DNA of 20,474 nucleotides, taken from assembly GCA_036555005.1 (NCBI GenBank), contig DATBME010000109.1, forward strand, positions 1 to 20,474. The letters are read 5' to 3'. Origin of the DNA: DASSCW01 sp036555005 (GTDB lineage: Bacteria; Chloroflexota; Limnocylindria; QHBO01). Positions 14,935 to 20,474 of this stretch are shown in pieces. Under the pieces are notes generated by a model. The model searched no databases and was not told the DNA's origin. It saw nothing but the letters and a program-made list of their open reading frames with translations. Each line of letters begins with the position of its first letter. Position 1 is the stretch's first letter. The position numbers and the translations under genes are program-made.

Positions 14935-14963
14935 GTTGTAGCACCGGCGCCAAGGGGTGTCAA
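14935..14963 (-). promoter_or_regulatory. Strong sigma-A type promoter of the TPR/methyltransferase-like operon
   Basis: On the minus strand TTGACA (14958-14963) and TACAAC (14935-14940) are separated by exactly 17 bp, with TGC directly before the -10 box. Transcription would start near 14928. The first transcribed bases contain CGGGCC-TCCCC-GGCCCG (14908-14924, plus-strand notation), a 5'-end hairpin that could stabilise the mRNA. Confidence 0.75.
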
Positions 14964-15006
14964 CGCGAGCGACGCAGGCGGGCTGTCCCGGGTCCCGATC
15001 TGGCCG

Positions 15007-15786
15007 TCAGCCGTCGAACAGCAGGAGCGCCACCACCAGGCCCAGCACCGCCAGGGCGCCGAACTCGAGCAGCACCGATCGCCCGGGCGCGCCTTCGTCG
15101 AGCGCCTCGGCCGCGCCGCCCCAGGCATGGAAGCCGAGCGCTGTGATCGCCGCACCCACGACACCCGGCAGCTGCAGCAGGCCGACGGCGGTGGCGACCT
15201 GCGCGACCGCCACCAGGTGCAGCACCGCCTGCCCGACCGCCTCCACACCGCTCCGCCCCCGGGCTTCGGCAGCCCGCAGGGCCGGCACGGCGGACAGGAT
15301 CATGAGCAGCACCAGCCCCGGCGGCCATGCATCCGCCGGGATCATGCCCTGGATGCCGGCCGCCGCGGCGAAGACCATCCCCACCAGCGCCAGGTCCAGC
15401 CCGACGCGCCGCTGGCCAGCCTCGCTCAGGCCCAGCTCCAGCCGGATGACGCTGAACAGCAGGAGCGCCACCACCGGAGTCAGCAGCAGGCCGATGCTCG
15501 GCACCAGCAGCCGGCCGAACAGGGTGAGCGTCACGCCCGCCGTCGCCAGCGTGGCGTAGCGCGCGAAACCGAGCTCCGTCCGCGCCGGTCCGATCAGCCA
15601 GACCGCGCCGAGGCCACCGATCACCAGCTGCATTGCCACTGCCACTGCCACCCAGAAGGGCGACACCAGCCAGCCGACGGCGGCCACCACCGCCATGACG
15701 ATCGAGACCAGGATCGCCTCGCGGTACTGGAGGCGCGTCAGCACGCGCATCGCCGCCGGCCGCCGGCTCATCACGCGTCCGATCAT
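15007..15786 (-). CDS. Polytopic membrane protein of unknown function
   Basis: The 259-residue product is almost wholly hydrophobic, with about eight predicted membrane helices, for example AILVSIVMAVVAAVGWLV, WVAVAVAMQLVIGGLGAVWL, LLLTPVVALLLFSVI, LVLLMILSAVPAL and FGALAVLGLVVALLLF at the very C-terminus. No family motif is recognised, and no charged transport motif stands out. The ATG at 15786 is selected because it overlaps the polX stop as TGATG, the same coupling seen between the PIG-L and ABC genes; GTG codons at 15795 and 15789 are alternatives. It is therefore co-transcribed with polX, although nothing in its sequence suggests a DNA-repair role. Confidence 0.72.
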   Translation of the reverse strand: MIGRVMSRRPAAMRVLTRLQYREAILVSIVMAVVAAVGWLVSPFWVAVAVAMQLVIGGLGAVWLIGPARTELGFARYATLATAGVTLTLFGRLLVPSIGLLLTPVVALLLFSVIRLELGLSEAGQRRVGLDLALVGMVFAAAAGIQGMIPADAWPPGLVLLMILSAVPALRAAEARGRSGVEAVGQAVLHLVAVAQVATAVGLLQLPGVVGAAITALGFHAWGGAAEALDEGAPGRSVLLEFGALAVLGLVVALLLFDG

Positions 15787-17537
15787 CACAGCCACGCCAG
15801 CAGCGCGTCGGCGTCGCGCGTGCCGGCGACCTGGTCACGGGTCAGCCAGGCCCGGCGAGCCATCGACACCGCGTAGTCGAGCTGGCTCAGCTCCTCGGTG
15901 CGATGCGCGTCGCTGGCCAGCGTCAGCCGCACGCCGGCCTGGGCGGCCGCACGGCCCAGCGCGTCGTCCAGGTCCAGGCGCGGGCTGCCGTTCATCTCGA
16001 GAAGGGTACCGGTGCGCGCCGCGGCGGCAAAGAGGCGGGGCCAGTCGAGCGGCATCGGGTCACGCCGGTTCACGATCCGCCCGGTCGGGTGGGCGATCAC
16101 GTCCACGTGCGGGTTCTCGATCGCCGCCAGCGTGCGAGCGGTCAGCTGCTCGGATGGCTGGGCGCGTGCGGTGTGGACCGATGCGATCACCAGGTCGAAG
16201 ACGGCCAGCAGCTCGTCGGGGTAGTCCAGGCTGCCATCGGCCCGGATCTCCATCTCGGTGCCGTGCAGGATGCGGAACGGCGCCAGCTCGGTGTTGAGCC
16301 GGTCGATCTCCGCCTTCTGCTCCACGATCCGCTCCAGCGTCAGCCCGCGGGTCACGCCCAGCGAGGGCGAGTGATCGGTCAGCACCATCCAGTCGCGCCC
16401 GCGATCGCGCATGGCCCGCGCCATGACCTCGATCGAATCCACGCCATCGGTCCAGTCCGAGTGCACGTGGGTGTCGCCCTTCAGGTCGGCCTGCGTGACC
16501 GGCTCCGGCAGCTTGCCCTTGCGCGCGACCTCGATCACGTCGGTGTCCTCGCGCATCTCGGGCGGGATCCAGGGCAGGTCCAGCCGGGCGTAGACCGCCT
16601 CTTCGGTGTCGTCCAGCAGCAGCTCGCCGGTGTCGACCACCTTGAAGCCCTTCTCCGACAATGACAGGCCGCGGTCCAGCGCCATGCCGCGCAACGCGAC
16701 GTTGTGCTCCTTGCTGCCGGTGAAGTGCACGAGGTGCGTGCCCCACGCGGCCGGTGGACAGACCATCAGGTCGACCTGCAGCCCGGTGGCGGCCAACACG
16801 ATGCTCGACTTGTCGGTGCCGGCCGACAGGATGCGGCCCACCTCGGTCAGGCCGTCGAGTGCCGCGATCAGCTCCAGCGGCTGCTCCGTGGCGGCCATCA
16901 GGTCGAGGTCGCCGATCGTCGCCTTCCGACGGCGCAGGGAGCCGGCCGGCTCGAGGCGGACCACGCCCGGCACCTCGCGCAGGTGCGCGATCAGGCCGGC
17001 GATCATCTCGTCCGCCTCGTGGAGCACGACGCGCGTGATCTTCTGCTCCACCCGCGCGATGCCGGCCAGGATGTTCTGCTCGGTGCGCTCGGAGAGGCCC
17101 TTCACGCCGCGCAGCTGGCCGTCGGACGCCGCGGCTCGCAGCGCATCGACCGAGTCGATGCCGCGCTCCTCGTGCAGGAGCTTGACCGTCCGCGGCCCCA
17201 CGCCCGGGATGCGCAGCATCTCGAGCAACCCGTCGGGCACCTGCGCGTGCAGCCGGTCGTGATACTCGAGGCGGCCCGTCTCGGACAGCTCGGCCAGCTT
17301 GGTGGAGAGCGCCGGCCCGGCGCCCGGCAGCTTCGGCGGCGTGCCGCGCCGGTACAGCGAGGCAACGTCCTCCGGGTAGCGCTCGATGGCGTCGGCCACC
17401 CGCCGATAGGCCACCGCCTTGTAGACCACCTCGCCCATGATCTCGAGCATGTCGCCGATCTCGCGGAAGACGCGCGTCAGCTCGGCGTTGGTCAGCAGCG
17501 CATCGTCGGAGCGCGAGATGGCGCGCGGTCGGGGCAT
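15786..17537 (-). CDS. polX: Bacterial DNA polymerase X with C-terminal PHP nuclease domain
   Basis: The 583-residue protein has the full bacterial PolX layout. The N-terminal 8-kDa-like region (about 10-100) is followed by a helix-hairpin-helix, LRIPGVGPRTVKLL (108-121), and the nucleotidyltransferase core GSLRRRKATIGDLDLM (199-214), with catalytic D210 and D212 and the third Asp in LQVDLMVC (D256). The PHP domain has GDTHVHSDWTDG (H357, H359), VLTDHSPS, HGTEMEIRADG, ASVHTA, VIAHPTGR and ASDAHRTEEL, all expected metal ligands. Such enzymes combine gap-filling synthesis with 3'-5' exonuclease or AP-endonuclease activity in base excision repair. The ATG at 17537 is preferred over ATG 17546 because TAGAAT overlaps the upstream ATG and would start transcription almost exactly at 17537. 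The gene is coupled to the downstream membrane protein. Confidence 0.93.
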   Translation of the reverse strand: MPRPRAISRSDDALLTNAELTRVFREIGDMLEIMGEVVYKAVAYRRVADAIERYPEDVASLYRRGTPPKLPGAGPALSTKLAELSETGRLEYHDRLHAQVPDGLLEMLRIPGVGPRTVKLLHEERGIDSVDALRAAASDGQLRGVKGLSERTEQNILAGIARVEQKITRVVLHEADEMIAGLIAHLREVPGVVRLEPAGSLRRRKATIGDLDLMAATEQPLELIAALDGLTEVGRILSAGTDKSSIVLAATGLQVDLMVCPPAAWGTHLVHFTGSKEHNVALRGMALDRGLSLSEKGFKVVDTGELLLDDTEEAVYARLDLPWIPPEMREDTDVIEVARKGKLPEPVTQADLKGDTHVHSDWTDGVDSIEVMARAMRDRGRDWMVLTDHSPSLGVTRGLTLERIVEQKAEIDRLNTELAPFRILHGTEMEIRADGSLDYPDELLAVFDLVIASVHTARAQPSEQLTARTLAAIENPHVDVIAHPTGRIVNRRDPMPLDWPRLFAAAARTGTLLEMNGSPRLDLDDALGRAAAQAGVRLTLASDAHRTEELSQLDYAVSMARRAWLTRDQVAGTRDADALLAWL

Positions 17538-17544
17538 GGTGGCC

Positions 17545-17550
17545 ATTCTA
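17545..17550 (-). promoter_or_regulatory. -10 box of polX indicating a leaderless start at 17537
   Basis: The minus strand reads TAGAAT, ending 7 nt before the ATG at 17537 and covering the alternative ATG at 17544-17546. The matching -35 position falls in the terminator hairpin of the upstream small gene and is weak. Confidence 0.5.
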
Positions 17551-17560
17551 GGAGCACGAA

Positions 17561-17591
17561 ACGGCCCGACCCCGGAGCGGGATCGGGCCGT
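17561..17591 (-). terminator. Strong terminator between the small basic gene and polX
   Basis: ACGGCCCGA and TCGGGCCGT, then CCCG and CGGG, form a 13-bp stem with one C-A mismatch and a GAG loop. On the minus strand it is followed by TTCGTG, giving a short T-run, and it lies 22 nt after the stop of the small gene. Confidence 0.8.
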
Positions 17592-17613
17592 GCTGTGGTC
17601 TGGCCTGGGCCGG

Positions 17614-17778
17614 CTAGCGCTTGACGGTGCGCAGCGCCCGGCGGATGCGACTGGCGAGAGTCTGACCGCGTCGCCGACGAATCACGTTCGTCGCGCGCTG
17701 GCGTCGACTCGCCTCACCCAGCAGCTCTTCCTGCCGAAGCGTGGCCAGCAGGCCGAGATACGTAGCGCCTCGGCTCAT
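17614..17778 (-). CDS. Small very basic protein (54 residues), unknown
   Basis: This short ORF has unusually complete expression signals: a TTGACG-N17-TACACT promoter, a perfect AGGAGG (17786-17791) 7 nt before the ATG at 17778, and a strong terminator 22 nt after the TAG. The product begins MSRGATYLGLLATLRQEELL and becomes Arg-rich (RRQRATNVIRRRRGQT, then SRIRRALRTVKR). It has 14 Arg and one Lys against three Glu, and an amphipathic N-terminal helix is likely. I do not recognise a family. Nucleic-acid or ribosome binding is possible from the charge alone. A hairpin in its leader ends 2 nt before the ribosome site, and GTAAC-N20-GTTAC elements cover its promoter, so it is probably regulated together with the divergent CGNR gene. 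Confidence 0.7.
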   Translation of the reverse strand: MSRGATYLGLLATLRQEELLGEASRRQRATNVIRRRRGQTLASRIRRALRTVKR

Positions 17779-17793
17779 CTGATTGCCTCCTGA

Positions 17794-17814
17794 ACGTCGC
17801 TCCCACTGCGACGT
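17794..17814 (-). promoter_or_regulatory. Leader hairpin next to the ribosome site of the small basic gene
   Basis: ACGTCGC-TCCCACT-GCGACGT is a perfect 7-bp stem in the 5' leader. It ends 2 nt upstream of AGGAGG (17786-17791) and may influence ribosome access. Confidence 0.4.
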
Positions 17815-17848
17815 AACTTACTTTGTGCCATCTCGTGGTTACATTAGA

Positions 17849-17877
17849 AGTGTACCGTGTACGAAGTAACTCGTCAA
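17849..17877 (-). promoter_or_regulatory. Promoter of the small basic gene
   Basis: On the minus strand TTGACG (17872-17877) and TACACT (17849-17854) are 17 bp apart. Transcription would start near 17842, giving a leader of about 64 nt. Confidence 0.65.
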
Positions 17878-17883
17878 ATGGCG

Positions 17884-17889
17884 TATACT
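17884..17889 (+). promoter_or_regulatory. -10 box of the CGNR regulator transcript
   Basis: TATACT matches the consensus at 5 of 6 positions and ends 9 nt before the first ATG (17899), which opens a 6-codon ORF. Transcription should begin at about 17896. The -35 region is weak, consistent with a need for an activator or with regulation at the flanking repeats. Confidence 0.6.
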
Positions 17890-17898
17890 GGTTACCTC

Positions 17899-17919
17899 AT
17901 GGCTGGAATGGACCGATGA
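17899..17919 (+). CDS. Six-codon leader ORF coupled to the CGNR gene
   Basis: ATG at 17899 opens MAGMDR and stops at TGA 17917-17919, which overlaps the CGNR ATG (17916-17918) as ATGA. It would be the first start codon of a nearly leaderless mRNA, so ribosomes would reach the regulator gene by re-initiation. It may be regulatory or merely a ribosome loading device; it is too short to judge by composition. Confidence 0.4.
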   Translation: MAGMDR

Positions 17920-18560
17920 CGCGTGAGCCGATGGCTGAGCCCATCGAGACGGAGGAGCTCTTCGTCGCCTTCGCCAACACGCTGAGCCGCATCCGTGGGA
18001 TCGCGCGGGACACGATCCCCGACGCCGAAGCCCTGCTCGACTGGCTGCGCGCCAACGACCTCTTGAGTGCGCGCGGTCGCGCCACGGAAGGTGCCCGCCT
18101 GCGACGCGACCCGGACGAGGCCGAGCGTCGCCTGGAGCGCTTCCGGGAGCTGCGCAGCGTGCTGCATGCGATGTCCCATTCCATCTCGATCGCCGGCCGT
18201 GCCGAGCCGGAGCAGCTCTCCGAGCTGAACCACGTCCTGCGAGGCGGCCTGCACTACCACCAGCTGCGCATCCGCCCCGACGGCAACCGCTACGAGGTGT
18301 CGCAGATCGGCGATCGGCTCGACCAGGCGCGCGCGGCGATTGCGAGCTCGTTCGCCCACTTCGTGGCTGATGACGCGCCCGATCGGCTGCGCGTCTGCGC
18401 CAACGACGGCTGCGGCGAGGTGTTCGTCGACCGGTCGCCCGGCGGCCGGCGGCGCTGGTGCGACATGCGGACCTGCGGCAACCAGGCGAAGGTCGCGCGC
18501 CACCGCGCCCGCGCCCGGGAGCTGGCGGCGGGGGTTCCCACCGAACCCCTCGCGGACTAG
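17916..18560 (+). CDS. ABATE-domain CGNR zinc-finger regulator
   Basis: The 214-residue protein ends in a CGNR zinc finger, RVCANDGCGEVFVDRSPGGRR then WCDMRTCGNQAKVARHRAR, with ligands C161, C166, C182 and C187. The name-giving tetrad reads CGNQ. The upstream part (about 11-150, ELFVAFANTLSRIRG and LLDWLRANDLLS) fits the ABATE ligand-binding domain that usually precedes CGNR in putative stress-responsive transcription regulators. ATG 17916 is the first in-frame start after the -10 box at 17884-17889; ATG 17931 is an alternative. Longer in-frame starts at 17823 would precede the promoter and are rejected. It is divergent from the small basic gene and likely controls the shared promoter region. 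Confidence 0.88.
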   Translation: MTREPMAEPIETEELFVAFANTLSRIRGIARDTIPDAEALLDWLRANDLLSARGRATEGARLRRDPDEAERRLERFRELRSVLHAMSHSISIAGRAEPEQLSELNHVLRGGLHYHQLRIRPDGNRYEVSQIGDRLDQARAAIASSFAHFVADDAPDRLRVCANDGCGEVFVDRSPGGRRRWCDMRTCGNQAKVARHRARARELAAGVPTEPLAD

Positions 18561-18574
18561 AATCTGCCGCGGCC

Positions 18575-18590
18575 CGCCGGATTGCCGGCG
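18575..18590 (+). terminator. Hairpin after the CGNR gene
   Basis: CGCCGG-ATTG-CCGGCG is a perfect 6-bp stem 14 nt after the stop codon. No T-run follows. The remaining bases up to the ribosome site at 18745 show nothing I can name. Confidence 0.4.
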
Positions 18591-18756
18591 TGGCGCACAG
18601 CCAAACCCGCAGCGAGGCGAACGCGAGCCAACGTGGACGCAGGCTCCAGTCAACGCGCGCGCCCGTGGCTGCGGCGCGAGGTGACCGCCTAGCCCGTCAC
18701 CCGCCCCCGACCACCGGCGCGCTCCCGCGCGACCAGGACAATCCGAGGTGGTCGAG

Positions 18757-18849
18757 ATGCTGTTTTCGAACCGATTCTTCGGTGGCCACAGGCCGCCGTT
18801 GTGGCTGCCCGCCACGCCCCCGGCGCGGCCCAGGGTGGTGCGGCCATGA
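18757..18849 (+). CDS. Proline-rich leader ORF overlapping mgtE
   Basis: This 30-codon ORF starts at ATG 18757 with AGGTGG (18745-18750) 6 nt upstream, a better ribosome site than that of mgtE itself. It begins MLFSNRFFGGHRPPLWLP and has seven prolines (13, 14, 18, 21, 22, 25, 30), including two PP pairs, plus six arginines. Its TGA overlaps the mgtE ATG as ATGA, so mgtE translation is probably coupled to it. Salmonella mgtA and mgtC mRNAs carry proline-containing leader ORFs (mgtL, mgtP) whose translation controls expression under low Mg2+ or low proline. A similar role here is inference from position and composition. It could also be a chance ORF in GC-rich DNA. Confidence 0.5.
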   Translation: MLFSNRFFGGHRPPLWLPATPPARPRVVRP

Positions 18850-20201
18850 CCTCCGCCCAGACCGCAGAGCTGCTGACCGAGGTGCAGGCGCTCATCCGCG
18901 AGCGTGAGCGCGAGGGCGTGGTGGGCCTGGCGGAGCGCATCGGTCCGGCCGAGTGGGCCGACCTGGTGCCCCAGCTCGAGCCACCTGAGGTCGCCGTCCT
19001 GCTCCAGTGGCTGCCGGACGACGAGATCCCGGTCCTGATGGAAGAGCTGCCGCCGTCCGAGGCGGCGCGCATCCTCCGCACCCTGGCAGCCGCCGAGGCC
19101 GCGCAGCTGCTGGAGGAGATGGATCCCGATGACGCGGCCGACGTGGTGGAGCAGCTGCCATCCCGTGACGCCGACGCGATCCTGATCCGGATGCGGCCGA
19201 GCGAGGCCGCCGAGATCCGGGAGCTGTCCGTCTACCCGCCCGATTCGGCCGGCGGCATCATGACGCCCGCCTTCGTGGCGGTGGCCCGCGACGCCACCGC
19301 CTCAGAGGCGATCGCCGCGATCCGGAACCTGGTCGACCAGGCCGAGACGGTGAACTACGTGTACGTGGTGGACGACGAGCGAATGCTGCTCGGCGTTCTG
19401 TCGCTCTACCGCCTCCTGCTCAGCCGTGCGGCGGCGCCCGTGGTGGAGCTGATGGCCCCCACCACGGTCCGGGTCCGTGCGTCGGCCGACCAGGAGGTCG
19501 CGGCCCGGCTGCTCACCGACCGCAACCTGCTGGCGATCCCGGTGGTCGACGATGACGACCGGCTGATCGGGATCATCACCGAGGACGACGTGGCGGACGT
19601 CCTGCAGGCGGAGGCCACCGAGGACATCGAGCGCCTCGGCGGCTCCCAGCCGCTGAACATCCCCTATCGGCTCTCGAACGTCAGCCTGCTGGTCCGCAAG
19701 CGCGTGGCCTGGCTGCTGGTGCTGTTCATCGCCGAGGCGTACACCGGCACCGTGCTGCGTGGCTTCGAGGGCGAGCTGGCCGCGGTGGTCTCGCTGGGCT
19801 TCTTCATCCCGCTGCTGATCGGCACCGGCGGCAACATCGGCAGCCAGACCGCCACCCTGATCGTGCGCGCCATGGCCATCGGCGAGGTCACGCTGCGCGA
19901 CCTCGGCTGGATCGTGTTCAAGGAGCTGCGGGTCGGCCTGATCATGGGCGCGGTGATGGGCGTGGTCGGCTTCGCGCTGGCCGCGGTGCTCAACGTGGGC
20001 TCCGAGGTTGGCCTGGTAGTGGGAATGACCGTGGTCGTCATCTCGGCCTGGTCGGCGACGGTGGCCGCCACCCTGCCGCTGGTGGTGCGGCGCCTGGGGG
20101 TCGACCCGGCGGTCGTATCGGCCCCGCTGATCACCACGCTGGTGGACGGCACGGGGCTGATCATCTACTTCGAGATCGCGCGATGGGTGCTGGCGCTGTA
20201 G
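18846..20201 (+). CDS. mgtE: MgtE Mg2+ channel/transporter
   Basis: The 451-residue product has the complete MgtE layout. The acidic N-terminal superhelical domain (about 20-125, with PDDEIPVLMEELPPSEAARIL and MDPDDAADVVEQLP) is followed by two CBS domains (about 138-255), a connecting helix and five membrane helices (about 285-451). The pore signatures are IPLLIGTGGNIGSQTATLIVRAMA (321-344) and DPAVVSAPLITTLVDGTGLIIYF (420-442). D434 should be the pore Asp equivalent to that of the Thermus protein. The cytosolic domains close the channel at high Mg2+. ATG 18846 is chosen because it lies at the ATGA junction with the leader ORF and gives the normal N-terminus; GTG 18801 lies inside the leader. 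No M-box riboswitch was recognised upstream. Confidence 0.93.
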   Translation: MTSAQTAELLTEVQALIREREREGVVGLAERIGPAEWADLVPQLEPPEVAVLLQWLPDDEIPVLMEELPPSEAARILRTLAAAEAAQLLEEMDPDDAADVVEQLPSRDADAILIRMRPSEAAEIRELSVYPPDSAGGIMTPAFVAVARDATASEAIAAIRNLVDQAETVNYVYVVDDERMLLGVLSLYRLLLSRAAAPVVELMAPTTVRVRASADQEVAARLLTDRNLLAIPVVDDDDRLIGIITEDDVADVLQAEATEDIERLGGSQPLNIPYRLSNVSLLVRKRVAWLLVLFIAEAYTGTVLRGFEGELAAVVSLGFFIPLLIGTGGNIGSQTATLIVRAMAIGEVTLRDLGWIVFKELRVGLIMGAVMGVVGFALAAVLNVGSEVGLVVGMTVVVISAWSATVAATLPLVVRRLGVDPAVVSAPLITTLVDGTGLIIYFEIARWVLAL

Positions 20202-20241
20202 CCGCCTCGCTGGCACGCCGCTGGCAAGCGCTCGCTCGCCA

Positions 20242-20474
20242 ATGAGCTCCGCCAGCAAGTCCGACACGACGGGCCGCGCTCCCGGCGAGTCGGACAAGGA
20301 ACGCGTCGACCGCGAGCTGCGCGAGCTGCTCGAGGAGGAGCGCGTCCTGCTGCCGGGCGTCGAGCTCCTGCTCGGGTTCCTGATCATCCTCCCCTTTTCG
20401 GCGGCCCAGGAGATCACCGGCCTGGAGTTGGCACTGTATCTCGCGTCGCTGTTCGCCACCTCCGCCGGGCTGGC
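20242..20474 (+). CDS. DUF6328-family membrane protein, partial
   Basis: The gene starts with ATG 20242, 40 bp after mgtE, and runs off the right edge after 77 codons. A polar N-terminus is followed by ELRELLEEERVLLPGVELLLGFLIILPFSAAQEI, a pattern of an ERV/LRV-LPG motif leading into the first membrane helix that I recognise from DUF6328 proteins of Actinobacteria and Chloroflexota. A second helix begins with YLASLFATSAG at the edge. Function of the family is unknown. The short distance to mgtE suggests co-transcription. Confidence 0.75.
   Translation, partial: MSSASKSDTTGRAPGESDKERVDRELRELLEEERVLLPGVELLLGFLIILPFSAAQEITGLELALYLASLFATSAGL

Larger units (their letters stand above)
17813..17895. 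promoter_or_regulatory. Paired GTAAC-N20-GTTAC elements in a bidirectional promoter
   Basis: GTAAC at 17813-17817 faces GTTAC at 17838-17842, and GTAAC at 17866-17870 faces GTTAC at 17891-17895. Both gaps are exactly 20 nt, and the shared core extends to GTAACT-N18-TGGTTAC. The right element covers the CGNR -10 box and the -35 box of the small gene. The left one covers the start-site region of the small gene. Between them GTGTAC occurs twice in tandem (17850-17862). A symmetric operator pair is the simplest reading. Confidence 0.5.

Noticed and set aside
15001..15006. Terminator directly after the membrane protein gene
   Set aside because: The downstream CGGG...CCCG pairings around 14978-14998 are only 4 bp and compete with each other.
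18561..18756. Possible M-box magnesium riboswitch before mgtE
   Set aside because: mgtE genes often have one, but I could not find the conserved M-box core segments or its three-helix layout here.
18458..18907. A 149-codon frame between the CGNR and mgtE genes
   Set aside because: It overlaps the ends of two confident genes in another frame, is Arg/Pro/Gly-rich and lacks a ribosome site. Only the short leader ORF in the neighbouring frame has supporting signals.
20202..20241. Possible terminator between mgtE and the DUF6328 gene
   Set aside because: Only short imperfect repeats (GCTGGCA twice, CGCTCGCTCGCC) occur; no stable stem was found in the 40-bp gap.

Overview
This is a high-GC, densely packed bacterial window with about 17 confident protein genes and several short ORFs and regulatory sites. 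No rRNA, tRNA, CRISPR array, insertion sequence or phage gene was seen. The gene mix suggests a monoderm, Chloroflexota-like soil or freshwater organism (Limnocylindria-type), but no marker gene is present, so this placement is an inference. Pointers are a lipoprotein LCP enzyme with a Pro/Ser/Thr linker, bacterial PolX with a PHP domain, an ABATE/CGNR regulator, a DUF6328 protein and MgtE. Several genes appear leaderless, with a -10 box 7 to 10 nt before the ATG.

Left part (1-6434). A minus-strand run holds adenosine deaminase-like, PIG-L deacetylase-like and the start of an Mrp-type Fe-S carrier gene. Divergent from it is a membrane-anchored zinc-ribbon protein that converges on an LCP-family lipoprotein. 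Divergent from LCP is a YjbQ-family enzyme whose 3' end overlaps that of a YyaL (DUF255 thioredoxin-like) gene by 20 bp.

Centre (6459-11059). An ECF sigma factor and a membrane partner overlap by 8 bp. Upstream of the sigma gene sit three copies of a 17-bp motif at 59-60 bp intervals. Next is a two-gene operon, a canonical PIG-L deacetylase translationally coupled to an ABC exporter. It is divergent from a csoR-type copper sensor whose promoter and start codon lie under a TACT-N7-AGTA palindrome of the CsoR/RcnR operator type.

Right-centre (11171-14963). A strong TTGACA-N17-TACAAC promoter drives a TPR protein with a HIRAN-like domain, followed by a 946-residue protein. The latter keeps a methyltransferase SAM motif and a zinc ribbon, lacks a recognisable DPPY catalytic motif, and ends in a domain resembling PD-(D/E)xK nucleases. 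This pair is the best candidate here for an undescribed DNA-processing or defence module.

Right part (15007-20474). polX is coupled to a polytopic membrane protein. A previously easy-to-miss 54-residue, very basic small gene with a perfect AGGAGG site lies upstream of polX, separated from it by a terminator. It is divergent from a CGNR regulator across a compact bidirectional promoter with two identical-spacing GTAAC-N20-GTTAC elements. The CGNR gene is preceded by a 6-codon ORF overlapping it as ATGA. The Mg2+ channel gene mgtE is preceded by a proline-rich 30-codon leader ORF with its own ribosome site, also overlapping as ATGA. This arrangement recalls the Mg2+-responsive mgtL/mgtP leaders of enterobacteria. 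The window ends inside a DUF6328 membrane protein gene.
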